DNA of 64,000 nucleotides from Leptolyngbya sp. FACHB-321 (GTDB taxonomy: Bacteria > Cyanobacteriota > Cyanobacteriia > Leptolyngbyales > Leptolyngbyaceae), in NCBI RefSeq assembly GCF_014695975.1, contig NZ_JACJPI010000010.1, forward strand, positions 32,075 to 96,074, in the 5' to 3' direction. How positions within the stretch are numbered: the first letter of the stretch is position 1; each line of letters begins with the position of its first letter. The notes beneath the pieces were generated by a model. That model ran no database searches. It was not told the origin of the DNA and saw only the letters and a program-made list of their open reading frames with translations. Made by a program: the position numbers and the translations under genes. Shown here piece after piece: positions 34,861 through 43,315 of this stretch.

Positions 34861-36339
34861 ATGAACGAGATTGTGTTTAAGTCTGTTGTTGATATGGTTC
34901 AAATGATTCGCGATCGCCAAATTTCTGCGGTCGAACTTCTAGACGCTCATCTGGAACAAATTGCTCAACATAACTCGAAACTAAATGCCATCTGCACCCT
35001 TGATGCAGAAAAGGCCCGAACTAGAGCCAAGCAGGCAGATGAGGCTCTTACAAAAGGTGAAGATTGGGGCGCATTACATGGAGTTCCGGTCACGATCAAA
35101 GACATTTTTGAAACGGCTGGACTCCGCACAACCGCAGGCTATATTCCCCTGAGGGATTACATTCCCCAGCAGGATGCCACAGTCGTTGCCAGACTGAGAG
35201 CAGCAGGAGCAATTATCCTGGGAAAAACCAACGCAGCCGAACTCGCAGCCGATTACCAAAGTATCAATTCTCTGTTTTCACGAGTCAATAATCCCTGGAA
35301 TTTGGCCTACACGCCTGGAGGAAGTTCAGGGGGCAGTGCTGCCGCGATCACAGCGGGTCTTTCACCCCTCGATCTGGGCAATGATTTTGGCGGGTCTGTG
35401 CGTCAACCGGCTCACTTTTGTGGTGTTTATGGACTCAAATCCACTGATCGTCGCATTTCGACCGCAGGCATGATTCCTGAAGTTCCGGGTCTACCCTTGT
35501 GTGTTCGACAAATGATGACCGTTGGATGTTTTGCGCGCTCCTTGGAAGACATTCGGCTTTGCTTTTCGCTGCTTACAGGAGCCGATGTGCGCCGTCCAGA
35601 TGTTCCTCCGGTTCCTCTAGATACGCCTTCAGGCAAAGCATTGTCTGATCTCAAGATTGCCTGGATTGACGAGTGGAGTGAAGTTCCAGTTGCCTCTGCT
35701 ATCCGAACCGCCATGCAGAAAACGGCTCAAACGCTGGCAAATACAGGGGCGAAGGTAGAACGTTGGCTGCCCCAAGGCTTTGACACCTCAAAGATGTTGA
35801 ACCTGTATATGCGAGTTGCAGCCTATAACAACACCTATGCTCAACCGAGAGATCGCTACAACATCCGACGCAGTTTAGAATTGATCGCTCGGACAGCTAC
35901 CCAAGGTGATAAAAAACTCAGACAATTAGGAGACTTCAGCCGCTTTCTTCCAGAGCTACTCAATCCCAGTTTGAAGGGATATTTTGCAACGCTGACAGAG
36001 CGCGATCGCTTCATTGCTCAACTGGATATGGCATTAGAGTCATGGGATGTTTGGTTAGTACCTGTGGCTGCAACGGCTGCCTTTACCCATCGTCCTGCCT
36101 GGAGTGCGGTTGAGGTTGATGGCAGAGCCTACCCCTACGGAGTTGCCAATGGAGCGTACACCATGCCATTTAATTTAAGCGGACATCCCGTCATCGTCAT
36201 TCCCATGGGGCAAACGCAAAATGGACTACCGATTGGCATACAAATTGTGGGCAAGCGGTGGAAAGAGATGGAATTAATGGCGATCGCTCAACAGCTTGAT
36301 CAGGTCATTGGCACATTTCAACATCCTCCAGGTTACTGA
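34861..36339 (+). CDS. Amidase-signature family enzyme
   Basis: This 492-residue hydrolase of the amidase signature family cleaves an amide bond; the substrate is unknown. The Ser-cisSer-Lys triad is visible: Lys in PVTIKDIFETAG, the glycine-rich linker TPGGSSGGSAAAI with the cis-Ser, and the nucleophile Ser in NDFGGSVRQPAHFCG. The C-terminus (ANGAYTMPFNLSGHPVIVIP) is also typical. It lacks the GatA-specific context of a GatCAB operon, so it is probably not a tRNA amidotransferase subunit. ATG 34861 is preceded by AGAGGAAATATC. The upstream fused frame is a monooxygenase stub and is excluded. HIP1 sites (36001 region) mark it as cyanobacterial DNA. Confidence 0.88.
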   Translation: MNEIVFKSVVDMVQMIRDRQISAVELLDAHLEQIAQHNSKLNAICTLDAEKARTRAKQADEALTKGEDWGALHGVPVTIKDIFETAGLRTTAGYIPLRDYIPQQDATVVARLRAAGAIILGKTNAAELAADYQSINSLFSRVNNPWNLAYTPGGSSGGSAAAITAGLSPLDLGNDFGGSVRQPAHFCGVYGLKSTDRRISTAGMIPEVPGLPLCVRQMMTVGCFARSLEDIRLCFSLLTGADVRRPDVPPVPLDTPSGKALSDLKIAWIDEWSEVPVASAIRTAMQKTAQTLANTGAKVERWLPQGFDTSKMLNLYMRVAAYNNTYAQPRDRYNIRRSLELIARTATQGDKKLRQLGDFSRFLPELLNPSLKGYFATLTERDRFIAQLDMALESWDVWLVPVAATAAFTHRPAWSAVEVDGRAYPYGVANGAYTMPFNLSGHPVIVIPMGQTQNGLPIGIQIVGKRWKEMELMAIAQQLDQVIGTFQHPPGY

Positions 36340-36410
36340 ACGTATGAACAGCAAATTCGATCAACCTTTAATGCAGGGTAGTTGGCTTCGGTAGGGGTTA
36401 TAGCTTCTAG

Positions 36411-36787
36411 CGATCGTTCCTTTATTCATTGACGTTTGGGCTTTCTCTGCTCCCTATCATTTCTATGAAATTTTCCCCTTCCCTGGCTGACATTGGGTCT
36501 CAACCTTAAGTCCGTATAACGAACATCTGGTTCGAGACTATAGTGCAAACAACCTTGGCTTTGAGGTACTGCTGGCAGCAACAGCAGTTTTGCTCGAACG
36601 GCAAATCGTCCAAGTTGCCCTGGTGAGTTGGCTTGCCTTTTCAGTTCCTCACTTCATCTATCACTTGACACAAACTCATCCTTTCTTGCTATTCGATAAT
36701 GTGACACAGCTCAACTCTTTAGGATTTGTGGCGTTGCTCCCGATCGTCCTACTCCTCTATAGGGTCAAACAGAAGAATAGACTTTGA
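36411..36787 (+). pseudogene. Small membrane protein gene with premature TGA
   Basis: One frame reads PLFIDVWAFSAPYHFYEIFP, then FPG-stop-HWVSTLSPYNEHLVRDY, then helices up to VKQKNRL. The stop replaces a Trp expected in this four-helix family (recalled pattern FPGFGRHWVS..GPYNEHLVRD, seen in many actinobacteria). No start codon was found upstream, so the front may also be lost. Only the last 66 codons (36590-36787) form an open frame. Confidence 0.6.
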
Positions 36788-36796
36788 GTGACTCAG

Positions 36797-37270
36797 TTAA
36801 TTTGCTGGATGAGAATCGCGGTCTAACTGAGTGAGAGCGATCGCCATGATGAGCAGTCCAATTGCAACCATTCTGGAAGCGGTGACTGGACGGGTTATCA
36901 TGCCAAACCAACCTAACTGATCAATCACTAGGGAGAAAATCATCTGACTGCAAACGACTGCCAGGGTTGTGATTGTGAGTCCTAATTTGGGCACAACGAG
37001 CGTATTAACCGTGACGAAAACGGCTCCCAAAAAACCTCCTAGGAACGCCCACCAAGGAACCGTCGGCAGGCAATCGAAGGACGGGGTTGGAAAAACTTGC
37101 AAAATTATCATTAGGGCTAGCGTGACAAAGCCGGCAACAAAATTAATGGCAGCGGCGGCAATAGGAGAGTGGAGTGTTTGTCTTAGACGAGCATTTGCAG
37201 CCGCGCCAATCGTCAACAAAACTCCTCCAGATCCAGCACCAAGCAATGCGAATAATAGGCTCATACTCAA
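36797..37270 (-). CDS. DUF606 (YdcZ-like) small membrane transporter, second of a pair
   Basis: This 157-residue protein has about five hydrophobic helices and belongs to the DUF606/YdcZ branch of the drug/metabolite transporter superfamily: LTIGAAANARLRQTLHSPIA and WWAFLGGFLGAVFVTVNTLV are characteristic. Such half-size proteins usually come in tandem pairs that may act as a heterodimer; the partner lies 16 bases upstream on the same strand. The substrate is unknown. The C-terminus is charged (LDRDSHPAN). Confidence 0.85.
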   Translation of the reverse strand: MSMSLLFALLGAGSGGVLLTIGAAANARLRQTLHSPIAAAAINFVAGFVTLALMIILQVFPTPSFDCLPTVPWWAFLGGFLGAVFVTVNTLVVPKLGLTITTLAVVCSQMIFSLVIDQLGWFGMITRPVTASRMVAIGLLIMAIALTQLDRDSHPAN

Positions 37271-37286
37271 GGAGAAATAAGACTTA

Positions 37287-37799
37287 CTAGGTTAGAAAAA
37301 AGACGGCAATCAGCAATAGCCCGATGGCAAAGCGGCGATGGCGAGTCAGGCGATGTTGTGGAACTCCGAGCCAGCCAAAGTGGTCGGTGATGATACCTGC
37401 GATCGCCTGTCCACACACCACAAATCCCAAGGTTAATGTTGGTCCAAGTAAAGCAGTGAAGTAGGTGCTGGAAGTGATGTAGCCAGCGCCTAACACTCCA
37501 CCCAGAAAGCTCCACTGAGGTGCTTTAGATAGGGCAGACCAGTCAGGATTACCAAACCATCGAGTAACCAGTAGTGCAATTAAAGCCAGAGCACCAACAA
37601 AGTAGGAAATACCTGCCGCTAAAGGAACTGAGTTGAGAGAATGTGCCAGTTGAGCATTTAGGCTGGCTTGAATGGGTAATACAGTTCCACTCAGCAATGC
37701 CAATAGCAAGTACAGGCAGATTTGATAACGAGACGCGATCGTAGAAACAATGCGAAGAATAATCGCAGATAAGCGACTGAAACGACTAGTGATCATCAC
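37287..37799 (-). CDS. DUF606 (YdcZ-like) small membrane transporter, first of a pair
   Basis: This 170-residue paralogue of the next gene has the same pattern (GTVLPIQASLNAQLAHSLNS, WSFLGGVLGAGYITSSTYF, LGFVVCGQAIAGIITDHFGW). The first 25 residues are basic and may not all be translated, since start codons at 37796-37799 are adjacent. It is followed after 16 bases by its partner, and preceded by a VOC gene 20 bases away, so the three probably form one transcript that is divergent from the MarR regulator. Confidence 0.85.
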   Translation of the reverse strand: MMITSRFSRLSAIILRIVSTIASRYQICLYLLLALLSGTVLPIQASLNAQLAHSLNSVPLAAGISYFVGALALIALLVTRWFGNPDWSALSKAPQWSFLGGVLGAGYITSSTYFTALLGPTLTLGFVVCGQAIAGIITDHFGWLGVPQHRLTRHRRFAIGLLLIAVFFLT

Positions 37800-37819
37800 A
37801 GTAGAATGAAGGGAATAGC

Positions 37820-38266
37820 TTAACCTGGGGTATTGACCAGGGTTGGAGAAGCTGATTGCAGTGTGAGACCAATCTCCTGTCCATAGGAGAGTTCGAGGGT
37901 GTGGCCATCAGGATCTCGTAGAAACGCCCAGTATCCAACAGGATAACCAGAATCCTTTGGTTCCTGAATTAAAATTCCTGCTTGACGAGCCCTTTGGCAA
38001 AGGAAATCCATCACTTCGCGACTTTCACAGCCAATGCCAAGATGAGCCAATGGAGCCAGAATAGGATGTACCAACTCAGTTTGAAGCAGGACGATGGCAA
38101 AAGGACGAGTATGATCAGTTAACCATACGACCGCAACTCCTGTTTCGGCATCAATACGACGATGAGCAACTTTCATTCCAGCATAGGTTGTGTAGAATTC
38201 AACACTCTGGTCAATGTTCGAGACAGGTAATGCAATATGCGTTAGCCCAACGTCAATCATATTCAA
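37820..38266 (-). CDS. VOC-family (glyoxalase/bleomycin-resistance-like) protein
   Basis: This 148-residue protein has two beta-alpha-beta-beta-beta halves: THIALPVSNIDQSVEFYTTY at the start and GYWAFLRDPDGHTLELSYGQ near the end. Metal ligands could be the early His, the mid Glu/His and the late Glu of the HTLEL segment. VOC enzymes include glyoxalases, dioxygenases and resistance proteins, and the specific reaction cannot be told. ATG at 38264-38266 or 38258-38260. It leads an operon with the DUF606 pair, divergent from a MarR regulator that probably controls it. Confidence 0.85.
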   Translation of the reverse strand: MNMIDVGLTHIALPVSNIDQSVEFYTTYAGMKVAHRRIDAETGVAVVWLTDHTRPFAIVLLQTELVHPILAPLAHLGIGCESREVMDFLCQRARQAGILIQEPKDSGYPVGYWAFLRDPDGHTLELSYGQEIGLTLQSASPTLVNTPG

Positions 38267-38455
38267 CTCCTACAAAAAAGATATAGAGATGCTGATTCAA
38301 GTCAAACCCATTAACTGTTGACCTAAATTCAAAATTCTTTAAGCCACATTTTCTAACTCATAAGAACAGTCCGTTCAATTTTTGAAGGTATCCCACGTCC
38401 TTACCGTGATGGGAAACTTCATTCCTGTTCCTTGGAAGGAGAACGAGTCAAAAGT

Positions 38456-38504
38456 ATCTTTATATCAAGATAATAGATATAAAGATAAACGTCAAGAATC
38501 TTGA
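38456..38504. promoter_or_regulatory. Palindromic operator cluster between VOC operon and marR
   Basis: Perfect 11-base arms ATCTTTATATC (38456-38466) and GATATAAAGAT (38476-38486) enclose nine bases, and a second palindrome TCAAGAATCTTGA lies at 38492-38504. Both sit just upstream of the MarR ATG (38525) in the divergent intergenic region. MarR proteins bind palindromes of this size, so autoregulation and control of the divergent operon are likely. Confidence 0.7.
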
Positions 38505-38524
38505 TGTCGAGATATAATGGCTCT

Positions 38525-39025
38525 ATGAAACGGGACTACATCGACCAAATTCTGGAGCAATGGCGGCAGGAGTCGCCTCAATTTGAGATCTCGGCGTTAG
38601 GTGTGACAGGGCGTGTGTTGCGAATTGCTCGCTTACTAGAAAAGCATCGAGAGGCTATCCTGGCAGAATACGGGTTAAGCATCTGGTCGTTTGATGTGTT
38701 GGCAACTCTGAAGCGTCAGGGAAAACCCTATCAGCTAAAGCCAACAGACCTCTACGATTTGTTGATGTTATCCTCAGGGGCGATGACAAACCGCATTGAT
38801 CGCTTGGAGCAGGATGGCATTGTAACGCGCCTGCGTGACTCTAGCGATCGTCGCAGTGTGATTGTGCAGCTCACACCCAAAGGGATTCAATTAGCAGATA
38901 CCGTGGTGCCTATCTTATTTGAACGGGAACAGAAACTTTTGACTCAATTTAAAACGACCGAATTCCAGTCTTTCACAACACTTCTGCGCAAGTTCTTAGT
39001 ATCTCTTGAAGATAATGAAAAGTAA
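38525..39025 (+). CDS. MarR-family transcriptional regulator
   Basis: This 166-residue winged-helix regulator has the MarR plan: N-terminal dimer helix, recognition helix region LKPTDLYDLLMLSSGAMTNR, then the wing IDRLEQDGIVTRLRDSSDRRSVIVQLT with the conserved D-x-R-S/D-RR. ATG 38525 (MKRDYIDQILEQW) is preferred over the upstream TTG at 38501, because the upstream DNA holds palindromic operators. It probably senses a small molecule and represses itself and the divergent VOC-DUF606 genes. Confidence 0.9.
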   Translation: MKRDYIDQILEQWRQESPQFEISALGVTGRVLRIARLLEKHREAILAEYGLSIWSFDVLATLKRQGKPYQLKPTDLYDLLMLSSGAMTNRIDRLEQDGIVTRLRDSSDRRSVIVQLTPKGIQLADTVVPILFEREQKLLTQFKTTEFQSFTTLLRKFLVSLEDNEK

Positions 39026-39093
39026 TAATTCAGTTCCCTCTCTAAAACTCCCGCTATCAGTGTAAAGTTCATTTCAATATTTCAAAGGTAAAG

Positions 39094-39642
39094 ATGCAGT
39101 GGTATAACGAACCGCCTCAGTGGCAAACTTTAACGAATGGTCTTCGTCTGACAACAGGTGCCCAAACGGATTTCTGGCGTAAAACTCACTATGGATTTAT
39201 TCGAGATGATGGGCATTTCTACTATCAAACAGTGACAGGCGACTTCACAGTGGAGGTTAAAATTACTGGACAGTATCGAGTGCTCTATGACCAAGCGGGG
39301 GTGATGGTGCGTGAAAATGAAACAACCTGGCTCAAATGTGGCATTGAATTTGTGGAGGACATCCAGCATGTGAGTGTCGTAGTGACGCGCGATTTCTCAG
39401 ACTGGTCAGTGGTTCCACTCTTACAGCCACCACCATCTCTCTGGCTACGGGTGCAGCGCCGGGCAGAGGCAATCGAAATTCAATATTCCCTAAATGGCGA
39501 AGACTATCAAATGCTACGATTAGCGTACCTGACACGAACCAAAACTGTGCAAGTTGGGTTGATGGCAGCCTCCCCTCAGGGAGAAGGATGCGAGATTCTA
39601 TTTGAAGACTTCAAGATGGTTCTGCCAGACCAAAGTTACTGA
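39094..39642 (+). CDS. DUF1349 (concanavalin-like) protein
   Basis: This 182-residue, beta-rich soluble protein matches the DUF1349/YesU-like lectin-fold family: WRKTHYGFIRDDGHFYYQ, YDQAGVMVRENETTWLKCGI and VGLMAASPQGEGCEILFEDF are characteristic. No signal peptide is present, so it is cytoplasmic; a carbohydrate-binding role is suggested for the fold only. It is 68 bases after marR on the same strand. Its 3' end overlaps by about 30 bases the tail of a converging adenosine deaminase pseudogene. Confidence 0.82.
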   Translation: MQWYNEPPQWQTLTNGLRLTTGAQTDFWRKTHYGFIRDDGHFYYQTVTGDFTVEVKITGQYRVLYDQAGVMVRENETTWLKCGIEFVEDIQHVSVVVTRDFSDWSVVPLLQPPPSLWLRVQRRAEAIEIQYSLNGEDYQMLRLAYLTRTKTVQVGLMAASPQGEGCEILFEDFKMVLPDQSY

Positions 39643-40465
39643 GGTGATGGGTCAGAAAGGCTTGCCACTCTTGGCGATAGGCGTGCTTCTCCAGTTCAGG
39701 TAAAAAGCTTGCTTCTAGAGTGTTCAAGTTTAGCTGTCAGAATTCATTCCAGGAGAATCCTTGTGCAGCTAGAGTAAGATACTCATGCACCAGATTTGTT
39801 TTGAACATTGGAGGATCATCCGAGTTCAACGTGCAATACAACCCTGCATCCACCAGTTGCCGGATTGGATGGGGTTGAGCGCGATCAACAATGCCTAAAC
39901 AGTAATTGCTTTGAGGCGATACCTCCAGAGGAATTTGTAGAGCACGCAGTTTTTGTACCAACGCATCGTCTTCTAAACAGCGAACGCCATGTCTAAGCCG
40001 CTCAGCCTTTAAGTGTTCCAGCGCACTCCAAATACTCTCGGCTCCAACCGCTTCCCCAGCATGGGCAACCACTCTTAACCCCTGTCGCCTTGCCTCTGCA
40101 AACGTTTCGGCAAACGCTTCAGGTGCGTAACCTTTCTCCTGCCCAGCTAAGCCTAAACCAACAACAAGTCCCATGTCCTGTCTCTGCAAAGCGCAGTCCA
40201 GGGTTTGTTTCTGCAAATTTGGCATGTGACGGACGATCGCCGCAATAAGTTTCACTCGACTACCATATTTTGCTTCACCGTTGATTGCCCCAAGGCTCAA
40301 GGCTTCGAGCAACTCGGTATCTGTCAAACCATCAGAAGCCAAAGCAGTGCCAAAATGAACTTCACTGTAACGAATATTCTGTCTAGCTTGGTGTTTCAGA
40401 AATTGCTCCACTAGTGGCGTTTGCATACATTGACGAGCAATGAGATAAATCTCTATAGAACCCAT
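39611..40465 (-). pseudogene. Adenosine deaminase-like gene, truncated and interrupted
   Basis: Purine-deaminase motifs are clear: RYSEVHFGT, VAHAGEAVGAESIWSAL (catalytic Glu), RLRHGVRC, SPQSNYCLGIV and TLNSDDPPMF (metal Asp). The first 80-100 residues, with the HxH metal site, are missing, so the enzyme cannot work. A TGA at 39737-39739 stops the frame, but the same frame continues QLNLNTLEASFLPELEKHAY to a stop at 39611-39613, the normal C-terminus. So there are two separate lesions: a 5' truncation and one nonsense change. Confidence 0.85.
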
Positions 40466-40746
40466 CTGACATCTAATCTTGGAGCCAGAAGCCTCACAGC
40501 TAGTGGATTGCTTTATGCTCTAGCGGAAAGCGTCTTTCTTGAACTGCTTCTGTCATAGAGCACTGAATGACGGCTTGCTTCAAAGCCAAGTATCACGAGA
40601 AAAGATCTCAAATGGGTTCTATACGTATTCCAGAAGTAGTGCGTATGTGCATATCCTGACCCATAGCTATATTTTTATGAGTTGACCTAGTGCAATTAAT
40701 CGCATTAGGGCTGGAATAAGGTGAACTTTGTTTAAAGCGTTTATAC
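40466..40746. other. Intergenic region
   Basis: No gene or clear signal was found between the truncated deaminase and the membrane protein gene. The missing 5' end of the deaminase is not recognisable here, so it was deleted, not displaced nearby. Confidence 0.4.
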
Positions 40747-41196
40747 CTAGCGGTTAACAGGCCTGCGATCAAACCGTTCCTTTCCTACAGAAGGAAAATC
40801 AATGAACTGCTCCATATAAGAGCGAAGGGCACGACGGCTCAACATCTTTCCTAACTGTAACCAGGCAAAATATCCGCTCAGAAGCGTGGAGAGCAGAGAA
40901 AGAAGAATGGCAGGTAGAATAGGTAAGCCAAGCACTTCTAGTGCAGCGAGCAGAACAAGAAAAACACCACCAACAGTCCCTAAAAAGGGAAGTATGAGTT
41001 GTAGCCTGCCTTCACTTGATAAGGTGTCAGGAGAAAGGTTTTCATACCAATACTGCATGCGTTCCCTGATCATAATTGTGAGTGGAAGCATACAGGTCAA
41101 GGTGATGAGCAAGCCAGCCACTAACAAGATGTAGGGCGGCTCCGGTCTAGATGCTAGCAAGTCTTCAAATTGTTTTAGCAGGATAACCCAGTCCAT
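40747..41196 (-). CDS. Small integral membrane protein of unknown function
   Basis: This 149-residue protein is not recognised. It has a helix at about 22-42 (ILLVAGLLITLTCMLPLTIM), then a loop, and two more at about 68-90 and 92-113; the C-terminus is basic (RRALRSYMEQF, ERFDRRPVNR) and likely cytoplasmic. It stands alone, with a 280-base gap on one side and nearly 700 bases of debris on the other. The frame is well formed and the ATG at 41194-41196 is the only good start. Confidence 0.65.
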   Translation of the reverse strand: MDWVILLKQFEDLLASRPEPPYILLVAGLLITLTCMLPLTIMIRERMQYWYENLSPDTLSSEGRLQLILPFLGTVGGVFLVLLAALEVLGLPILPAILLSLLSTLLSGYFAWLQLGKMLSRRALRSYMEQFIDFPSVGKERFDRRPVNR

Positions 41197-41470
41197 AGTG
41201 AAGTAGAAATTCTGTAATGTTCAACTGCAAAAAAAATTAGTCTCAACTTTAGTCTTGGCTTTAGGTTAGAAAGGGCTGGAAGCTCTGGCGTCAAACTTGA
41301 GGCATAAATGACTGTAACAATTCATCATTTTGAAAATGCTTGTATAGAATACTTCAACTATGTGATTGCACCTAAGTATGATGCAAGAACTTTCATTTGT
41401 GAAAGGCATTGGCAGTAAACACGAAAGTTGGCAACATTACATCCTTAATGATGGGCGCTGATGATGCGTC

Positions 41471-41833
41471 ATGAGCACTAAAGGCACGATCGCATTCAAT
41501 AGCATTGGCACCTGTTTGAGCCTGGATAAGCCACGACAAAAGTTGATTGCGCTCGGTGCTCCCCCTCATATGATGGAACTCTGGCTTGCCTAAACCTGGC
41601 GAGAGGCGTTTGCACTGTCTCCTGCAGGACATTACCAGCCATTAAAGGAGATTTTGTAAGCGGCATTGCCATGATCGCTAGCTGCTTTCGGTATTGAAGC
41701 TGGAGCGGAAGCGCGAGTGCAAAGGATGAACGCTTGTAGTCATGGCTACTCTCAGCTTAAGTTGGATTGCTTGCGTCTAGGAGTGACGCAGTGCGCTTTA
41801 AACGGGGCCACTGCCGTCTCATCGTGCTAGTCA
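41471..41833 (+). pseudogene. Degraded gene of unknown family with three nonsense codons
   Basis: From ATG 41471 one frame reads like protein for about 120 codons: STKGTIAFNSIGTCLSLDKP, LIALGAPPHMMELWLA-stop-TWREAFALSPAGHY, then AAFGIEAGAEARVQRMNACS. Three in-frame stops (TAA, TAA, TGA) interrupt it, each explainable by a single C-to-T change from CAA or CGA. The family is not recognised. It lies 60 bases upstream of the DNA polymerase IV gene on the same strand. No other gene is visible in 41197-41891. Confidence 0.45.
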
Positions 41834-41891
41834 TCTCAACGAGCGCTCCAAGTGAGCAGCTAAACTGAAGTCATAAACTGCAAGCAAACCG

Positions 41892-42998
41892 TTGGACGAT
41901 ACGAAAGCGGTGCCGCGTAAAATCATCCATATCGATATGGATGCCTTCTTTGCTGCTGTAGAGCAGCGTGACCACCCACAGTACCGTGGTCAGCCTCTGG
42001 TGGTAGGTAGTAATCCCGCACAAAGAGGCGTGGTTGCTGCTGCTAGCTATGAAGCACGTCAATACGGCATTTACTCCGCGCTACCCTCACGCCTTGCCCA
42101 ACAGCGGTGCCCTCATCTCATTTTTGTTAAACCCCGGTTTGAAGTCTATCGTTCTGTCTCACAGCAGATTCGGGACATCTTCGATCGCTACACTAATCTA
42201 GTGGAACCGCTCGCTTTGGACGAAGCTTATCTGGATGTGACCACGAACAAGCCAGAGATTGCCTCAGCGATGGCGATTGCCCGTGCGATCAAACAAGTGA
42301 TTCGGGCAGGAACGCAACTGACGGCTTCCACTGGGGTTTCGTACAACAAGTTTCTGGCTAAGCTTGCCTCTGGTTTAGACAAGCCGGATGGTCTTTACCT
42401 CATTGCACCGGAGCAGGGACAGGCAGTGGTGGAGGCGTTGCCAATCGCAAAATTCTATGGCGTGGGAGCAGCGACGACTCAAAAGATGCAGGCACTTGGC
42501 ATTCACACTGGCTTCGACCTGAAGCAGTGGTCCGAAGCAGACCTGCGCCAACACTTTGGTAAAACAGGCAGCTATTACTACCGCGTTGCCAGGGCTGAGG
42601 ATGAGCGACCGGTCAATCCGAACCGCAGCCGCAAGTCTATCGGTGCCGAGCAGTCCTTTGCCGAAGATTTAGAGGTGTTAGAGGACATGGATGGGGCGCT
42701 GGCAACACTGGCTGGAGAAGTGGCGACCCGGATGGACAAACATCAACGCTATGGTTATACCCTGACACTGAAGGTGAAGTATGCCGACTACCAGCAAATG
42801 ACCCGCGCTCAGACCGTTGAGTGTTTGCTGCGGGATACCGAGACGCTGTACAGCATGGCAAAAGACTTGCTGCGGGCACACCTTGATCCAATCAGGAAAG
42901 TGAGACTGCTAGGGCTAACAGTGTCGAATCTGGGCGAACCAACGGCACTGCCACGCTACACTCAATTGAGTCTGTCCTTGCCACCGTTTTGCCAGTAG
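41892..42998 (+). CDS. dinB: DNA polymerase IV (DinB, Y family)
   Basis: This 368-residue translesion polymerase copies damaged DNA. Palm motifs are intact: HIDMDAFFAAVEQRD with the first metal Asp, and EPLALDEAYLDVT with the Asp-Glu pair; VVAAASYEARQYGI and STGVSYNKFLAKLASGLDKP are also typical. The little-finger domain ends with QLSLSLPPF, a likely beta-clamp-binding peptide. Length is normal. The start is TTG 41892 or GTG 41910. Plasmid-borne Y-family polymerases are often SOS-controlled with a UmuD-like partner; the debris upstream might have been such a partner but is not recognisable as one. Confidence 0.92.
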   Translation: MDDTKAVPRKIIHIDMDAFFAAVEQRDHPQYRGQPLVVGSNPAQRGVVAAASYEARQYGIYSALPSRLAQQRCPHLIFVKPRFEVYRSVSQQIRDIFDRYTNLVEPLALDEAYLDVTTNKPEIASAMAIARAIKQVIRAGTQLTASTGVSYNKFLAKLASGLDKPDGLYLIAPEQGQAVVEALPIAKFYGVGAATTQKMQALGIHTGFDLKQWSEADLRQHFGKTGSYYYRVARAEDERPVNPNRSRKSIGAEQSFAEDLEVLEDMDGALATLAGEVATRMDKHQRYGYTLTLKVKYADYQQMTRAQTVECLLRDTETLYSMAKDLLRAHLDPIRKVRLLGLTVSNLGEPTALPRYTQLSLSLPPFCQ

Positions 42999-43315
42999 CC
43001 CACCTGGGCAAGAAGTCTGTCATAAGGCTCTGTAGTCGTTGTGAGAAAAACATAAAGCTCCCCTGACAGGAGTCCGTCTGCGTGCCAAGCCATCAGCGCT
43101 TTTAGTCGAACCCGCTAAAGCGCTTAGGTTCACGTTCAATTAAGTGAAGGACAGGCCGCACCACACGATGCTGGAGCGGTTGTTGCAACGCTGACACTGC
43201 AGACTGCGGCTCTACCATGCTTTCTTTTGGTCTCAAGGCTCCGTTAAGCAAAGAGGGAGATGCTGTCGAGCAATCATCGTCTGCAAAGCCTTTGACTAAA
43301 GCACGTGTCCACAGC
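42999..43315. other. Intergenic region
   Basis: No gene is supported. A minus-strand frame (43102-43356) has plausible composition towards its end (HLIEREPKRFSGFD) but largely overlaps the HNH gene's 3' end and shows no known domain. Confidence 0.35.
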
